A DNA stretch of 64,000 nt from Xanthobacteraceae bacterium (lineage in GTDB: Bacteria; Pseudomonadota; Alphaproteobacteria; Rhizobiales; Xanthobacteraceae), in the NCBI GenBank assembly GCA_022841625.1, contig JALHRD010000017.1, positions 67,820-131,819 of the forward strand, read 5' to 3'. The first letter of the stretch is position 1, and every line of letters begins with the position of its first letter. Made by a program: the position numbers and the translations under genes. A model generated the notes under the pieces. The model made no database searches. It was not told where the DNA came from and saw only the letters and a list, made by a program, of their open reading frames with translations. Below are positions 1-8,906 of the stretch, piece by piece.

Positions 1-634
1 CCTTCAGCCGCTCCTGGTATTGTTGCTCATTAAGGATATTGCGCGTCCAGCGGCCAAGCATGCCCCCGGGGCACAAGGCATTGACGCGCACCTCCGGCGC
101 CAACGCCCGCGCGGTCGACAGTGTGAGATTGTTGAGCGCGCCCTTTGACGCGGTATAGGCCATCGACGACCCGCCCGCGCGCATCGCGCCGACCGACGAA
201 ATATTGACAATGGCGGCATCACCGGCTGCCTTAAGATGCGGCGCCGCGGCGCGCGTCATTTGATAAGCGCCGACCACATTTACCGAATAGATCCGCAAGA
301 ACTCGTCGGCGTCGAGCAGGTCCATGCGCTTGTGCGGGATCGGCTTGGTGGTCGCCGCATTATTGACTAGGACGTCAAGCCGGCCCCACTTGTCGATCGC
401 CGCCTGCACCAGGCGCTTGCAGTCGGGGTCTTTCGATACGTCGCCCTGCACCGCGATAGCGTCGGCGCCTGCCGCCTTACAGGCCGCAGCGATCGCTTCG
501 CCGCCCGCCTTGTTACTCGCGTAATTAACAATAACATTACATCCGCGCGAAGCCAGAATCTTTGCGCATTCCGACCCGATGCCCTCATCCGAACTCGCGC
601 CAGTGACGACGGCCGCCTTACCCCTGATGTCCAA
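1..634 (-). CDS. SDR-family oxidoreductase, C-terminus cut by window edge
   Basis: Short-chain dehydrogenase/reductase, a cytosolic NAD(P)-dependent oxidoreductase; the substrate cannot be told. The TTG start at 634 is chosen because GGGAGG lies six bases upstream and the frame opens directly with the first strand of the nucleotide-binding fold. The glycine motif reads TGASSDEGIG, slightly longer than the usual TGxxxGxG. VLVNNAA (the NNAG-type motif), the NISS serine strand and the YTASK catalytic Tyr/Lys pair follow in the expected order. About 211 codons are present and the last part is off the left edge. It is the third gene of a probable minus-strand run (GST, TctC, SDR) with short gaps. 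The family call is secure, the substrate unknown. Confidence 0.9.
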   Translation of the reverse strand, partial: MDIRGKAAVVTGASSDEGIGSECAKILASRGCNVIVNYASNKAGGEAIAAACKAAGADAIAVQGDVSKDPDCKRLVQAAIDKWGRLDVLVNNAATTKPIPHKRMDLLDADEFLRIYSVNVVGAYQMTRAAAPHLKAAGDAAIVNISSVGAMRAGGSSMAYTASKGALNNLTLSTARALAPEVRVNALCPGGMLGRWTRNILNEQQYQERLK

Positions 635-700
635 CTCTAACCTCCCGATGTGAAGTGCCCAGGGATAGTTCTAGAGCACAATCTGCGGGAAGGAAAACAG

Positions 701-1714
701 CTACCGTTTCGATAGCGCCGCAAGCCGCGCCAGCAGTTCCGGTGGGAAAGCCGCAGCCTTCCGCAAGACCGCCTCAATCTGCTCGCCGGTCCGGGGCGTG
801 ACCTTTAGACCGCGCTTATTGACGTCCTCGATTAATCCTGGATCCTTCATGGCGGCATCGAAGCCTCGCCGAAGCAGCGCAATTCGATCAGCTGGAACGT
901 CGGGCGGCGCCAACCATGGCCGACCTGTCTCAAGCGCCGAAGCGTGAAAATCGAGAATTGCGCGTTGTTCCTCGTCCTTAGTGAACTCGAAGATCGTCGG
1001 CGCATTTAAACCCGGAACGTGATCGCGTTCGGTGGTGAACAGGAGCCGAAACGTCCCATTGTCGAGCATCGGCTGGGCCGATTGTGCGAACGCCGTGATC
1101 GTCTGACAAATGCCCTGCACCTCATTCCGCTGCATCGCCAGCACCACGTCGGTCGAGCCCTTGTAGCCGTCGACGGTGCGAAACCGCATGCCGAGAAGGT
1201 TCTTCAAAAGCACCGGCATTTCGGACAATGAAGTGCCCGCGCCATCGGTTCCAAAGAGGAGCTCACGCTCGTACAGGTCGGCCGGCGAGCGTATGCCGGC
1301 GTCAACACGTGCAAAACAACCGCGATTGGTCATTTCCGGACTGCCGATCCAATTAAATTTGAGCGGATCAAAATTTGCGTTGGGTTTCTTGGCAAAGGCA
1401 TAGTTCGGAATGTTGCGGCTGACCGAGCCAAGCACGGTGCCGTCGCGCGGTGCGCGATTGAACAGGTGATTGGCCGCGACCAGCGAGCCTGCGCCGGGCA
1501 TGTTTTCGACGACGAAATTCGGTTGCCCCGGAATGTATTGTGGCAAATAGCGGACAACCAGCCGCACCCAGGTGTCGTAGTCACCCGGCGAGGTTCCGAC
1601 AATCACCCGAATGGTCTTGCCCTTGTAGAACTCGTTAGCGGGCTGAGCCGCCACAACGGTAGCGCAGAAGATGGTCGCAAGAACGAGTGAAGAAAACAAA
1701 ACCATTCGCCTCAT
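701..1714 (-). CDS. TctC/Bug-family substrate-binding protein
   Basis: Periplasmic binding protein of the tripartite tricarboxylate transporter (Bug) type, which captures carboxylates or other small organic solutes. It has 337 residues, with a signal peptide of about 24 residues ending in VAAQPA. The mature N-terminus EFYKGKTIRVIVG, the NMPGAG strand and the PRDGTVLG segment are family hallmarks. The start at 1714 follows GGAGGT; a longer in-frame ATG at 1951 would add 79 residues of non-family sequence and is rejected. No permease lies beside it, so it is an orphan SBP. It is downstream of the GST gene by 38 bp and probably cotranscribed with it. The ligand is unknown. Confidence 0.9.
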   Translation of the reverse strand: MRRMVLFSSLVLATIFCATVVAAQPANEFYKGKTIRVIVGTSPGDYDTWVRLVVRYLPQYIPGQPNFVVENMPGAGSLVAANHLFNRAPRDGTVLGSVSRNIPNYAFAKKPNANFDPLKFNWIGSPEMTNRGCFARVDAGIRSPADLYERELLFGTDGAGTSLSEMPVLLKNLLGMRFRTVDGYKGSTDVVLAMQRNEVQGICQTITAFAQSAQPMLDNGTFRLLFTTERDHVPGLNAPTIFEFTKDEEQRAILDFHASALETGRPWLAPPDVPADRIALLRRGFDAAMKDPGLIEDVNKRGLKVTPRTGEQIEAVLRKAAAFPPELLARLAALSKR

Positions 1715-1752
1715 GCTTACCTCCCTGCTGGCATCCTCCGACCTGCGCCGGA

Positions 1753-2454
1753 TTACGCGGCTGCATATTTGCCGCGGCCGAAGAATTGATCCTTCTGTTC
1801 GTCGGAAGCGGTTTCGCGGTTCGACTTGATCACGGCGATTTTGGCGAGCGCCGCCTTCACCGCCGGCCGCGCAGCAATGACATCGAACCAGCGCGTAAGG
1901 TTGGGCTTGTCGGTGAACGACACACCCTGGGCGTCGTGGTTGCGGGTCCACGGGAAGGTGGCAATATCGGCAATCGAATATTCCTTGCCGCCGAGCCAGG
2001 GCGACTCGCCGAGCCGCTTCTCCAACACGCCGTACAACCGCTTCACTTCGCTCTGGTAGCGATCATGGGCGTAGCTGTCGACGCTCTTGGGGACGAACAA
2101 TTTAAAATGAGTTAGCTGGCCGAACATCGGCCCAACACCCGTCAATTGGATCATCAGCCACTGAATCGTCTCGTAACGCGCCGCGGTGTCCTTCGGCATG
2201 AGGCGACCGGACTTCTCGGCAAGATACATCAGGATCGCACCAGATTCGAACACCGTATACGGCTTGCCACCGGGACCCTCGCGATCGACAATTGCCGGGA
2301 TCTTGTTGTTTGGATTAATCTTTAGGTAGGCGGGACTGTACTGCTCGCCCTTCCAGACATCGATGAAGTGCTCGGTATACGGCAACCCGCACTCTTCAAG
2401 GATGATGTAGATTTTCTGCACGTTCGGACTCGTTAGGGCATAAAAATCGATCAT
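1753..2454 (-). CDS. glutathione S-transferase family protein
   Basis: Cytosolic glutathione transferase-like protein of 233 residues, the normal size for the family. The N-terminal thioredoxin-like domain (residues 1-85) shows MIDFYALTSPNVQKI, the cis-proline loop NKIPAIVD and the glutathione-binding FESGAILMYLAEK motif. The C-terminal helical domain follows. The pattern is closest to the YfcG/YghU (Nu-class, disulfide-bond reductase) branch, where Thr/Asn replace Ser/Cys in the active site; here S8, N10 are candidates. The start at 2454 is chosen over an ATG 81 bp upstream because homology begins there. It is the first gene of the minus-strand run and is divergent from the TctC gene at 2615. 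Confidence 0.9.
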   Translation of the reverse strand: MIDFYALTSPNVQKIYIILEECGLPYTEHFIDVWKGEQYSPAYLKINPNNKIPAIVDREGPGGKPYTVFESGAILMYLAEKSGRLMPKDTAARYETIQWLMIQLTGVGPMFGQLTHFKLFVPKSVDSYAHDRYQSEVKRLYGVLEKRLGESPWLGGKEYSIADIATFPWTRNHDAQGVSFTDKPNLTRWFDVIAARPAVKAALAKIAVIKSNRETASDEQKDQFFGRGKYAAA

Positions 2455-2614
2455 CGGGGCACGCCTTTGCTGTCGGATTGATCGCAACGGTAGCGGCGCA
2501 GGCTCTGCCAGGCAAGCCAGTGGGCTGTGACACATCCGTTGACAAAGGCCCTGCCCCCACGCAAGCCGAAGCTGTCACCGGCACGATTAGCGGATGTAAA
2601 CGGATGCGCGCAAA

Positions 2615-3589
2615 ATGAATCGTCCCAGGCTCTTCCTAGTTGCCGCGACCGCCGCACTGATCGGCGGCTTCACATCGGTCTCTTTGGCGCAGGACAGATA
2701 CCCCACCCGCGCGGTTGAAATTGTGGTGCCATTCGCGGCCGGCGGCGGCACCGACGTCTTGGCGCGGCTGTTGGCCGACCGGCTTACGCGGCGGCTTGGA
2801 CAGAACTTTGTGGTGCTCAACCGCCCCGGCGCCAATACCAATCTCGGCACGCAGCTGGTCGCAAGGGCTAGACCCGACGGCTACACGCTCGCCATGGCCA
2901 GCATAGGAATTGCCGCCAATCCCTTGCTCTATCGCAAGCTTGGCTACGATCCAGCCAACGATCTCGCGCCGATCTCGTTGTTGGCCAATGCACCAACCGT
3001 CCTGGTGGTGCATCCGTCGTTTCCAACCAATACTTTACCTGAATTCATCGCCTATGTGAAAGCCAATCCTGGTCGGCTCAACTATGCTTCCTACGGCGCC
3101 GGATCCAGTCCGCATCTTGCGACCGAGTTATTCAAAATAATGACCAGCACCGATATCATGCATGTGCCATTCAGCGGCGGCGGGCCGGCCGCCATCGCCG
3201 TCACTGGCAATCAAGTACAGATGCTATTCGCGAGCGTGCTGCCCGTGCTCGGCCTTGTGCGCAGCGCAAACCTCAAACCGATTGCGATTGCCGCCAAAAC
3301 ACGTTCAGCGCTCTTGCCCGACGTGCCGACATTCCGGGAAAGTGGCCTCGACTACGAGACCGGAACCTGGTTCGGCCTGCTCGCACCCGCCAAGACTCCA
3401 TCATCCGTACTGGAGACGTTGCACGCACATGCGGTCGAAGTCCTGCAAGACCCGAATTTCCGGACCAAAATGTCCGAACAAGGCGCCGATGTAATCGGCA
3501 ATTCGCCAGCCCAGTTCCGCGAACATATCACGGCGGAAACATTACGGCTCGCAACTGTGATCCGAACCGCCAAGATACAGCTAGACTAA
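2615..3589 (+). CDS. TctC/Bug-family substrate-binding protein
   Basis: Second TctC-type periplasmic binding protein, 324 residues. The signal peptide runs to about residue 26 (SVSLAQ). The family motifs are YPTRAVEIVVPFAAGGGTD, the RPGANT strand, the PDGYTLAMAS segment and the HVPFSGGGPA hinge strand. This is the short classical Bug form, unlike the FYKGKTI form at 701. An RraA-like gene starts 24 bp after its stop on the same strand, so the two are probably cotranscribed. That pairing hints that the imported solute is an oxo- or hydroxy-acid handled by the aldolase, which is inference only. No permease gene is adjacent. Confidence 0.92.
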   Translation: MNRPRLFLVAATAALIGGFTSVSLAQDRYPTRAVEIVVPFAAGGGTDVLARLLADRLTRRLGQNFVVLNRPGANTNLGTQLVARARPDGYTLAMASIGIAANPLLYRKLGYDPANDLAPISLLANAPTVLVVHPSFPTNTLPEFIAYVKANPGRLNYASYGAGSSPHLATELFKIMTSTDIMHVPFSGGGPAAIAVTGNQVQMLFASVLPVLGLVRSANLKPIAIAAKTRSALLPDVPTFRESGLDYETGTWFGLLAPAKTPSSVLETLHAHAVEVLQDPNFRTKMSEQGADVIGNSPAQFREHITAETLRLATVIRTAKIQLD

Positions 3590-3613
3590 AAACACAGATT
3601 TAGGAGCGACGCC

Positions 3614-4345
3614 ATGGCAGAGAAGAAACTCACCGGCCGCATTGCGCGCGAGAAAATCAGACTGATGGAAGTGCCGCGCCCGCCCGTCGGCGCGGTGGAG
3701 CGCTACCGAGCACTCGGCGATTGCACTGGCGTAGTCTGCGACACGATGGATGAGTTGGGCATCCCGCTTGGCGCCGTCGGTGCATCGGTACTCAAGCCCA
3801 CCATGCCTGGCACTATCATGGTCGGACCCGCGCTCACGCTGCGCAATATCCTGCAACGGATTGATCCGCTCGCCGGCGCGCGCGACCACGTCAACAAGAT
3901 GGCTGAGTTCGAATGCCATAATCTTGCGACCCCGGGCGATGTGCTGGTAATTGATGGCGTGCCAAGCGTCTCCAACATCGGCGGAAACTCGGCGCAAACC
4001 GGCAAGCGTCAGGGCGAGGTCGGGGCGATCGTGCACGGCGGCATCCGCGATATCTCGCATCAACGCACCGTCGGCTATCCGATCTGGGCCAGCGACATCA
4101 CGCCGGTCACCGGCAAATGGCGGATCGAGGCGGCCGAGATCAACGGCCCGGTGATGATCGGCGGCGTGCAGGTGCATCCCGGTGATCTCGTGATCGCCGA
4201 CGACACCGGCGTCTGTTTCATTCCGCGCGATCGGATTATGGACGTGCTGGAGGCCGCCGAGGCGCGCGCGACGTCCGAGACCACCCGCGTAAAGGCCATC
4301 GATTCAGGGCTCTCGGTGCCCGACGTGCTTCACGCGGGCTCGTAA
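3614..4345 (+). CDS. RraA-like / HMG-aldolase family protein
   Basis: Member of the RraA/4-hydroxy-4-methyl-2-oxoglutarate aldolase family, 243 residues. These cytosolic enzymes cleave hydroxy-oxo-acids with a divalent metal, or decarboxylate oxaloacetate. RraA of E. coli instead modulates RNase E but lacks the aldolase residues. Visible are the VCDTMDELG region, the phosphate- or pyruvate-binding GEVGAIVHGGIRD segment (catalytic Arg and metal-side Asp in GGIRD) and the C-terminal PGDLVIADDTGV strand. The presence of G-G-x-R-D favours an aldolase/decarboxylase rather than an RNase E regulator. It has a GGAG-type ribosome site upstream. It is convergent with ubiX, with only 16 bp between stops. 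Confidence 0.88.
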   Translation: MAEKKLTGRIAREKIRLMEVPRPPVGAVERYRALGDCTGVVCDTMDELGIPLGAVGASVLKPTMPGTIMVGPALTLRNILQRIDPLAGARDHVNKMAEFECHNLATPGDVLVIDGVPSVSNIGGNSAQTGKRQGEVGAIVHGGIRDISHQRTVGYPIWASDITPVTGKWRIEAAEINGPVMIGGVQVHPGDLVIADDTGVCFIPRDRIMDVLEAAEARATSETTRVKAIDSGLSVPDVLHAGS

Positions 4346-4361
4346 GCGCGACCGAATTGTC

Positions 4362-4985
4362 TCAGGTCCCGCTCTTGGTCGCCTGTCCGCTCGGAACCGA
4401 GACAATCTTTGCCGCGGTGTGCATGTGGCCGTCCCAGCGCTTGGCGTTCGGCGCTGAGATTTCGAACTGATCAAGCACCCGCATGACAATGTGATTGACC
4501 ACGTCGTCGACCGACTGCGGATGATTGTAGAACGCCGGCATCGGCGGCAGCATAACCACGCCCATCCGCGATAGCTTGAGCATGTTTTCGAGGTGAACTT
4601 CCGAGAGCGGCGTCTCGCGGACAACCAGCACGAGCTTGCGGCGCTCCTTGAGCACCACATCGGCGGCGCGATGGACCAGATGATCGCCGACGCCTTGTGC
4701 GATGCCGCCGAGCGTGCGCACCGAGCACGGGATTACCACCATGCCGGCGGTGATGAACGAACCAGACGACAGCGTCGCGCCCATGTCGCCCGGCGAGTGG
4801 ACAACACTCGCGAGCGCCCTTACCTGCTCGACCGTGTAATTGGTCTCATGCTCGATGGTGCGCTGCGCCCACTTGCTGATGACGAGATGTGTCTCAACGT
4901 CGCCTGTCTGCTTCAACGCCTCTAAAAACCGCACGCCAAAAATGGCGCCAGTCGATCCGGTCATTCCTACAATGAGGCGTCGCAT
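4362..4985 (-). CDS. ubiX: UbiX-type flavin prenyltransferase
   Basis: Makes prenylated FMN, the cofactor required by UbiD-type decarboxylases, from FMN and dimethylallyl phosphate. It has 207 residues, normal for UbiX/Pad1. Motifs seen are the N-terminal MTGSTGAIFGVRFLEAL nucleotide loop, the SGSF segment (SSGSFITAGMVVIPCS) with the conserved Ser and Cys, LVVRETPLSEVHLENM and the PPMPAFYNHPQSVDD C-terminal motif. The start at 4985 fits GAAGGGG upstream; an ATG 21 bp earlier lacks a ribosome site. It lies 77 bp downstream of a UbiD gene on the same strand and presumably supplies that enzyme and the second UbiD at 8983. Confidence 0.95.
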   Translation of the reverse strand: MRRLIVGMTGSTGAIFGVRFLEALKQTGDVETHLVISKWAQRTIEHETNYTVEQVRALASVVHSPGDMGATLSSGSFITAGMVVIPCSVRTLGGIAQGVGDHLVHRAADVVLKERRKLVLVVRETPLSEVHLENMLKLSRMGVVMLPPMPAFYNHPQSVDDVVNHIVMRVLDQFEISAPNAKRWDGHMHTAAKIVSVPSGQATKSGT

Positions 4986-5062
4986 TACAAGCCCCTTCAG
5001 ACCCACAGAATACCGCCCAATGGCGCGCCAACAATGTTACTCTAGAGTGGTTACCATTTTGC

Positions 5063-6607
5063 TCAGTTGTCGAACAAGTGCCCGAATTTGTGGATCGCCA
5101 AAGCCTTATCCTCTGGCGACGGCGCGTTAACTTCGGGGAATTTATCCATCCAGTGGAAAGGCCGGCAGGCATCGATGACTGCGCGGCTATTGGTGTAGTC
5201 GCCGACCGCACGGCGCTCGGGTTCGATCCGCGGATCGAGCGGCGTCGACCACGCACCGTGAATGATCTCGATTGAGGTCGCGGGATCGGAGCGCGTGAGC
5301 AGCGCCCACATCACCGCATTAAGATCGGACACGTCGATGTCGTCGTCCACGACTATCGTATAACGGCCGCAATAGGCGCCGACATGGCACATGGTCGCGA
5401 TATGCCCAGCCTGCTTGGCATGGCCCGGGTACCGCTGCTTGATCGCGACTGCCAGTAACAGCCGTGCATTGCCAACCTCATGCGCCCACGCCGCGGTGAC
5501 CGCCGGCACCCCCGCCTTGGTGATGTTCTCACGCAACAATGCCGAACGCACGATCGCCCGATAGCGGCAGATCTCGTCTGGCGGGCGCTCCGGCACGCAG
5601 CCCAACAGGATCGGTTCATTGCGATGATAGATCGCCTTGATGTCGAGGACCGGTTCTTGCGCCGCACCAGTTGCGTAGTAGCCGGTCCATTCACCGAACG
5701 GCCCCTCTATGCGCATCTTGTCGGGCTCGATAAACCCTTCGATGACGATCTCGGCATTGGCTGGAATGGGCAAGCCGGTGACCGGACCTTTGATGACCTC
5801 AACCGGTTCGCCACGCATGCCGCCAATCACTTCTAACTCGCTGACACCCTGAGGAATCTCGCTACAGCCCATGAGAAAGCTCATGGGATCGCCGCCAAGC
5901 ACCACCGCGATCGGCATCGGCTGCTTGCGCGCCTTATACTTGTCGCGCATCTGCCGCCCCTGCTTACCCGGCGAGATGTATAGTCCGCAGGACTTGGCAT
6001 CATGAATCATGACGCGATAGGTGCCGCAATTGATCCAGCCATCATCAGGATCCTGAATGATGGTGTAGCAGCCAGTGCCAATATAGCGACCGCCATCCTT
6101 GGCGTGCCACTGCGGCGCCGGGAATTTGGTGATGTCGATCGCGTCGCCCGTGAGGGCATTCTGCATTACCGGTCCGCTCTCGACGTATTTCGGCGGAATA
6201 CGTTTCATGTCGGCGGCGTAGTGGCTACGGAATCCTTCGCTCAACTCGACTTTGGACAGGTCGGTCGGAAACCCAAGGGTCATGTTCTTACGCTTGCCGT
6301 CAAAAAAATTGAGCAGCACGCGGCTGCCCGGAAGCGTGCCCGGCACGTCCTCGAACACGAAACACGGCGCATTGTCGGTATGGGCCGCCATCTCCGACAC
6401 CATTCCGATGTCCTTCTGCCAAGATAGCCCCTTGACATGCTTCACCTCGCCAAGTTTCTCGGCCTCTTCTAGCCAGCGCCGGAGGTCGTGATACGCCAGA
6501 TGCGGCGCTGTGTTGGAACCGATACCGGCCGATGCGCCGGTCGCACCGTTGCCGCCCGCCCCAAGCGGGGTCGACATACCGTCCGGCTGGCTATCCTGCT
6601 TCGCCAC
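5063..6607 (-). CDS. UbiD-family prFMN-dependent decarboxylase (copy 1)
   Basis: Reversible (de)carboxylase of the UbiD family, 514 residues, using prenylated FMN made by the adjacent UbiX. The fold is recognisable from the N-terminal DLRRWLEEAEKLGEV, the cofactor-side GTYRVMIHD segment, GFIEPDKMRIEGPFGE with the catalytic Glu in EGPFGEWTGYY, and the metal/active-site Asp region DDDIDVSDLNAVMWAL. About 35 N-terminal residues are low-complexity Gly/Ala/Ser and not part of the fold. The substrate is unknown; UbiD relatives act on hydroxybenzoates, aromatic CoA thioesters, furoates and acrylates. EW in place of the usual EH next to the catalytic Glu is shared with copy 2 and may reflect a different substrate pocket. 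Confidence 0.92.
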   Translation of the reverse strand: MAKQDSQPDGMSTPLGAGGNGATGASAGIGSNTAPHLAYHDLRRWLEEAEKLGEVKHVKGLSWQKDIGMVSEMAAHTDNAPCFVFEDVPGTLPGSRVLLNFFDGKRKNMTLGFPTDLSKVELSEGFRSHYAADMKRIPPKYVESGPVMQNALTGDAIDITKFPAPQWHAKDGGRYIGTGCYTIIQDPDDGWINCGTYRVMIHDAKSCGLYISPGKQGRQMRDKYKARKQPMPIAVVLGGDPMSFLMGCSEIPQGVSELEVIGGMRGEPVEVIKGPVTGLPIPANAEIVIEGFIEPDKMRIEGPFGEWTGYYATGAAQEPVLDIKAIYHRNEPILLGCVPERPPDEICRYRAIVRSALLRENITKAGVPAVTAAWAHEVGNARLLLAVAIKQRYPGHAKQAGHIATMCHVGAYCGRYTIVVDDDIDVSDLNAVMWALLTRSDPATSIEIIHGAWSTPLDPRIEPERRAVGDYTNSRAVIDACRPFHWMDKFPEVNAPSPEDKALAIHKFGHLFDN

Positions 6608-6751
6608 GTGTTCCTCCTAAGCCCCTAATCCATAAAGATCTTGGTCACACGGTTGAATTCAAGGACGACCTCAGACCTCGCGGAAGCACACTATACACGC
6701 CGCGTTGCGCTGTCATCTCAAGCCCGCAAGCGCCCTTCACATCGGCCGGGG

Positions 6752-6781
6752 ATGACAACCGAGAGAGAAATTGCTTATAAT
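6752..6781 (+). promoter_or_regulatory. sigma-70-type promoter of the acyl-CoA ligase gene
   Basis: ATGACA at 6752-6757, an 18-bp spacer, then a perfect TATAAT at 6776-6781. The expected transcription start is near 6788, about 20 bp before the ATG at 6808. The -10 box lies inside the operator at 6772-6789, so a bound repressor would block RNA polymerase. Matches were read directly from the sequence; activity is inferred. Confidence 0.65.
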
Positions 6782-6789
6782 ACTAAGCA
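6772..6789. promoter_or_regulatory. MarR-type operator, site 1
   Basis: TGCTTA-TAATAC-TAAGCA is a perfect inverted repeat with 6-bp arms and a 6-bp centre. The same architecture occurs at 8911-8928 beside the marR gene (TACTTA-GATATC-TATGTA). It overlaps the -10 box of the ligase promoter. The spacing and size match known MarR-family operators. Assignment to the local MarR protein is inference. Confidence 0.6.
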
Positions 6790-6807
6790 TTTCCAACTGG
6801 ACCGCGA

Positions 6808-8349
6808 ATGCCAACAGACGCCGGCCCGACAATGCTGCACGACTGGATCGCCCGCGCCGCTGCGCGCGACCCAGACAAGCCGTGGATTGTGTCGGCCGAG
6901 GATGACCGGACCGTCAGCTACGGACAGCTTCGAGAAATTACCGGGCGCATGGCAACCGCCCTAAGCACCCGCGGGATTGGCCGCAATGATCGGATTGCGC
7001 TTCTATCCAACAACACGATTGAGCAGCTGCTTTGCTATTTCGGAATAATGGCCTACGGCGCAACGATCTGCACCGTCCACATCGAAATGAACCGCAACCA
7101 ATTGGACGACATCTTCACGCGGCTCAGGCCAAACCTCGTGCTCTACCAGGACGACCTAGGGCTCGACGACCTCCTAGCCACCGTATCAGCGCCACGCCTG
7201 CTGCTAGGACGCTGGGACACTCCCGCAGTCGACACTTTTTTCGCCACGGTGGCCGGCTGCGTCGCATCGGACATGCACACCGACGCCGGGCCAAACGACG
7301 ACGCGGTGATCCTTTTCACCTCCGGCACCAGCGCGAAGCCGAAGGGCGTGGTGCTGAATTATCGCGAACATCTTCTCAATATCGACCCGACCGCCACCGG
7401 ATTCGGAATTACCGCAAACGATCGGATCTATGATTTTCGCTCCTTCAACTGGGCCTCGGCGCAACTTCTTGGCGCACTGGTCCCGGTCAATCGCGGGGCG
7501 ACGCTGGTCATGGCGCCGAAGTTTTCGGCAAGCCGTTTCTTTTCCCACCTTCGCGATCACCGGGTCACCGTCGCCGCCGGGAATCCAACCACAATTAACA
7601 TCCTGCTTAACAGCAATGATGGCGCACACCGCAATAATCTGCCATCGCTCCGCTTTCTGACCTCAAGCTCGGCACCGCTGACGCTCGAAGAATGGCGGCG
7701 TTTTGAGCAACATTTTGGCGTTCCGATCGCACAAGGCTATGGATCGAGCGAGACCGGCTGGATCGCTGCGGCCCCCGGCGAGGCCCGGCGGCAAGGCACC
7801 GTCGGTCGCCCATTCGCCTATCACGACGTCGCCATTGTTGACGGAAGTAACCGGCTCAACCCCGGCGCGACCGGCCAAATCGAGGTTGGTGGATTTCCCG
7901 ATCACAATTACCGCACCCTCGCTGAGGACGGCCGGATCACGGTGAGTCAACGCGGCAGGATGCTGACCGGCGATCTCGGCTTAATCGACGACGCTGGTTT
8001 TCTGCGCGTCACTGGCCGCGCCAAAGACCTCATCATCCGCGGCGGTGTAAACATTTCACCACTTGAGATCGACAGCTTCCTGATGCAGCATCCTGCGGTG
8101 ATCGAGGTCGCGACCGTCGGTATCCCGGACGCAATCTATGGCGAGGAGGTTGTGAGTTATGCGGTGGCGCGACCGGGCGCCATGATTGATGCGTCTGCGC
8201 TGCTCCGCTATTGCAGCGACGGCCTGCCGGCATTCAAGGCACCCAAACACATCATGCTCACCACCTCGCTGCCCAAAACAGAACGCGGCAAGCTCGACCG
8301 ACGCGCCTTAGCGGAGCGCTGGAACCGCAGAAAATCCGACCACGCTTAG
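6808..8349 (+). CDS. AMP-forming acyl/aryl-CoA ligase (class I adenylate-forming)
   Basis: Activates a carboxylic acid to its CoA thioester through an acyl-adenylate, 513 residues. Motifs in order: the ATP loop FTSGTSAKPKGVV (about 170), the YGSSETG motif (about 312), the TGDLG ribose-binding Asp (about 390), the hinge GRAKDLIIRGGVNISP and the C-terminal catalytic Lys in KTERGKLDRRAL. The acid is unknown. The gene lies between two UbiD genes and beside marR, so an aromatic or heteroaromatic acid is a fair guess. Its stop codon abuts that of marR on the other strand (8349/8350). It has its own promoter and operator; the ribosome site is weak. Confidence 0.9.
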   Translation: MPTDAGPTMLHDWIARAAARDPDKPWIVSAEDDRTVSYGQLREITGRMATALSTRGIGRNDRIALLSNNTIEQLLCYFGIMAYGATICTVHIEMNRNQLDDIFTRLRPNLVLYQDDLGLDDLLATVSAPRLLLGRWDTPAVDTFFATVAGCVASDMHTDAGPNDDAVILFTSGTSAKPKGVVLNYREHLLNIDPTATGFGITANDRIYDFRSFNWASAQLLGALVPVNRGATLVMAPKFSASRFFSHLRDHRVTVAAGNPTTINILLNSNDGAHRNNLPSLRFLTSSSAPLTLEEWRRFEQHFGVPIAQGYGSSETGWIAAAPGEARRQGTVGRPFAYHDVAIVDGSNRLNPGATGQIEVGGFPDHNYRTLAEDGRITVSQRGRMLTGDLGLIDDAGFLRVTGRAKDLIIRGGVNISPLEIDSFLMQHPAVIEVATVGIPDAIYGEEVVSYAVARPGAMIDASALLRYCSDGLPAFKAPKHIMLTTSLPKTERGKLDRRALAERWNRRKSDHA

Positions 8350-8877
8350 CTATTGTCTAACTTTATCGAGATTGGCCGTCATTTGCAGGATAACGCGCCG
8401 AAATGTCGCAATGTCATGTTGCACAATTCCATCTTCGGCGACCGAATTTATGCCGCGCGCAAGTTTCAGGAGCTCATCGCGCATGTGTTTGGCTTTTGCG
8501 GTGAGCCGAACATGGGTGATCCGCCGGTCATCGGTGCTGCGAACCCGCCGAATCAATCCGGACTTCTCCATGCCACGGAGTGCAATCACTGTGGTCGGTT
8601 CCATCATGCCGACCCGCGTGGAAAGCTCTCGCTGCGATAACCCGTCCTCAATCCACAGCACCCGGAGAAAATACCACTGCCCGCGTGTCACCCCATACGG
8701 AGTAATCCGCCGCTCCAACAACCGCTGGAAGGCCCGATGCGCGTCGCGCACCAGATAGCCGTCACTGGCGTCATGCGGCAAGTCGCCGCCCATGGCCGCC
8801 ACACGGGCTTTGGAGCGGCCTTCGCCGCCGCCGGTCCCCGGACGCCTGATACGCTTCTGCTGCATGTCGAATGCCAC
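8350..8877 (-). CDS. MarR-family transcriptional regulator
   Basis: Winged-helix DNA-binding regulator, about 175 residues, of the MarR family, usually a homodimeric repressor released by an aromatic ligand. The core runs GYLVRDAHRAFQRLL (dimer helix), GLSQRELSTRVGMMEPTTVIALRGMEKSGLIRR (helix-turn-helix) and the wing STDDRRITHVRLTAKA. A GTG at 8877 and an ATG at 8865 are both possible starts; neither has a clear ribosome site. It is divergent from ubiD copy 2. The near-palindrome at 8911-8928 lies between the -10 and -35 of its own promoter, which fits autoregulation. A second copy of that site controls the ligase gene. Confidence 0.92.
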   Translation of the reverse strand: MAFDMQQKRIRRPGTGGGEGRSKARVAAMGGDLPHDASDGYLVRDAHRAFQRLLERRITPYGVTRGQWYFLRVLWIEDGLSQRELSTRVGMMEPTTVIALRGMEKSGLIRRVRSTDDRRITHVRLTAKAKHMRDELLKLARGINSVAEDGIVQHDIATFRRVILQMTANLDKVRQ

Positions 8878-8906
8878 GATTGACAGCGTTTTCGTTGACC
8901 CGCATA

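Noticed and set aside
3614..4345. RNase E regulator RraA
   Set aside because: The G-G-I-R-D metal/catalytic motif of the aldolase branch is present, and the context is catabolic.
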